DNA of 64,000 nucleotides, from NCBI RefSeq assembly GCF_025643335.1, contig NZ_CP092489.1:257501-321500 (forward strand), written 5' to 3'. Shown in pieces: positions 63,582 through 64,000 of this stretch. A model generated the notes under the pieces. It saw only the letters and a program-made list of their open reading frames with translations, was not told where the DNA came from and searched no databases. The stretch is from Endozoicomonas sp. Mp262. GTDB lineage: Bacteria > Pseudomonadota > Gammaproteobacteria > Pseudomonadales > Endozoicomonadaceae. Every line of letters begins with the position of its first letter. The first letter of the stretch is position 1. The position numbers were made by a program, and so were the translations under genes.

Positions 63582-64000
63582 AACTCGCTTTTCAGGAACA
63601 AACCAAAGTACTGATTGATGGTTTAAAAGGCGTCTGTGCCAACTATGGCCTGGGTAATGACGGTAATGAGTTCAAGATCATCACCCAGAGCTTTCTGTAC
63701 AAATTCCTGAATGACAAATTTGCCTTTGAAGTCAAGCAGCTCGATCCTAACCTTGCCAAGGCTGAAAAGTGGGAAGATGAACTGGCAGCCATGGCAGCAG
63801 ACGACCTGGAAATGCTGCAACTGCAAATGGGGGCAGATACTGCACGGCTAAAGCCTGCCCACTTTATTGCCAATCTGTTCAATCAGCAACACCAGCCGGA
63901 ATTTGCCAAACTATTTGACGATACCCTGATGGATATTGCCATCACCAACAATGATGTATTTGCAGTAAAGACCGATGGTGGTGCTAAGGTCAGGCTGTTT
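63575..64000 (+). CDS. hsdM: Type I DNA methyltransferase subunit HsdM, 5' part only
   Basis: The GTG start at 63575 (VVELAFQEQTKVLIDGLKGV) has GGAG upstream and overlaps the hsdR stop. The visible 142 residues carry the HsdM N-terminal helical domain (CANYGLGNDGNEFKIITQSF, LYKFLNDKFAFEVKQLDP). The SAM-binding and NPPF motifs lie beyond the window. With the specificity subunit it methylates adenine in the recognition site. Confidence 0.9.
   Translation, partial: MVELAFQEQTKVLIDGLKGVCANYGLGNDGNEFKIITQSFLYKFLNDKFAFEVKQLDPNLAKAEKWEDELAAMAADDLEMLQLQMGADTARLKPAHFIANLFNQQHQPEFAKLFDDTLMDIAITNNDVFAVKTDGGAKVRLF

Overview
The window looks like chromosome from a gammaproteobacterium, probably an Endozoicomonas-like member of the Oceanospirillales. 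Three things support this: the ftsY-ftsE-ftsX-rpoH order, the coaD-ferredoxin pair, and a gammaproteobacterial 16S 5' end with a typical rrn leader. The genus is inference, from the 16S fragment, the heavy load of insertion sequences (IS) and several secreted eukaryote-like or unrecognised proteins.

Layout. 1-3.3 kb: the start of an rRNA operon (minus strand) cut about 180 nt into 16S by an IS1380-family element, with a second, diverged IS1380 copy upstream of the rrn promoter. 3.3-16.5 kb: housekeeping genes (rpoH, ftsX, ftsE, ftsY, a lipoprotein, a DUF2835 protein, ferredoxin, coaD, an aldehyde dehydrogenase, mdh, rsmD, a peptide deformylase, mscS) separated by structured repeats. 16.5-31.9 kb: an IS-rich accessory region with two identical inverted 1645-bp IS copies, an IS4-type and an ISAs1 element, a secreted protein with a CAP-Gly-like domain, a Sel1/TPR-like protein, a PAS protein, a tandem-HTH regulator split by an IS, and an NYN/OST-HTH plus cold-shock-like pair. 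31.9-57.3 kb: a prophage late module on the minus strand: amidase, holin, ParB-like, Mom-like, terminase, portal, protease, decoration, capsid, joining, tail, tape measure and distal tail genes. No integrase, repressor or replication gene is visible. 57.4-64 kb: a secreted unknown protein, a DUF1186/SEC-C protein, and the start of a type I restriction-modification locus (hsdR, partial hsdM).

IS insertions dominate the region. Three broken genes can be rebuilt in frame by removing the IS and one target duplication: DUF1800 (9 bp, ACCATGCCT), the tandem-HTH regulator (9 bp, CTGCACCAG) and the minor tail protein Z (5 bp, CAGTT). The prophage is therefore probably defective, although its DNA-packaging and putative DNA-modification genes are open.

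The most unusual candidates are the secreted CAP-Gly-like protein, the NYN/OST-HTH plus cold-shock-like gene pair beside the broken HTH regulator, the ParB-Mom pair, and small ORFs sharing an LAEGT..SGGNT..WQ peptide on both sides of the SEC-C gene. All functional calls come from reading motifs; no database search was run.
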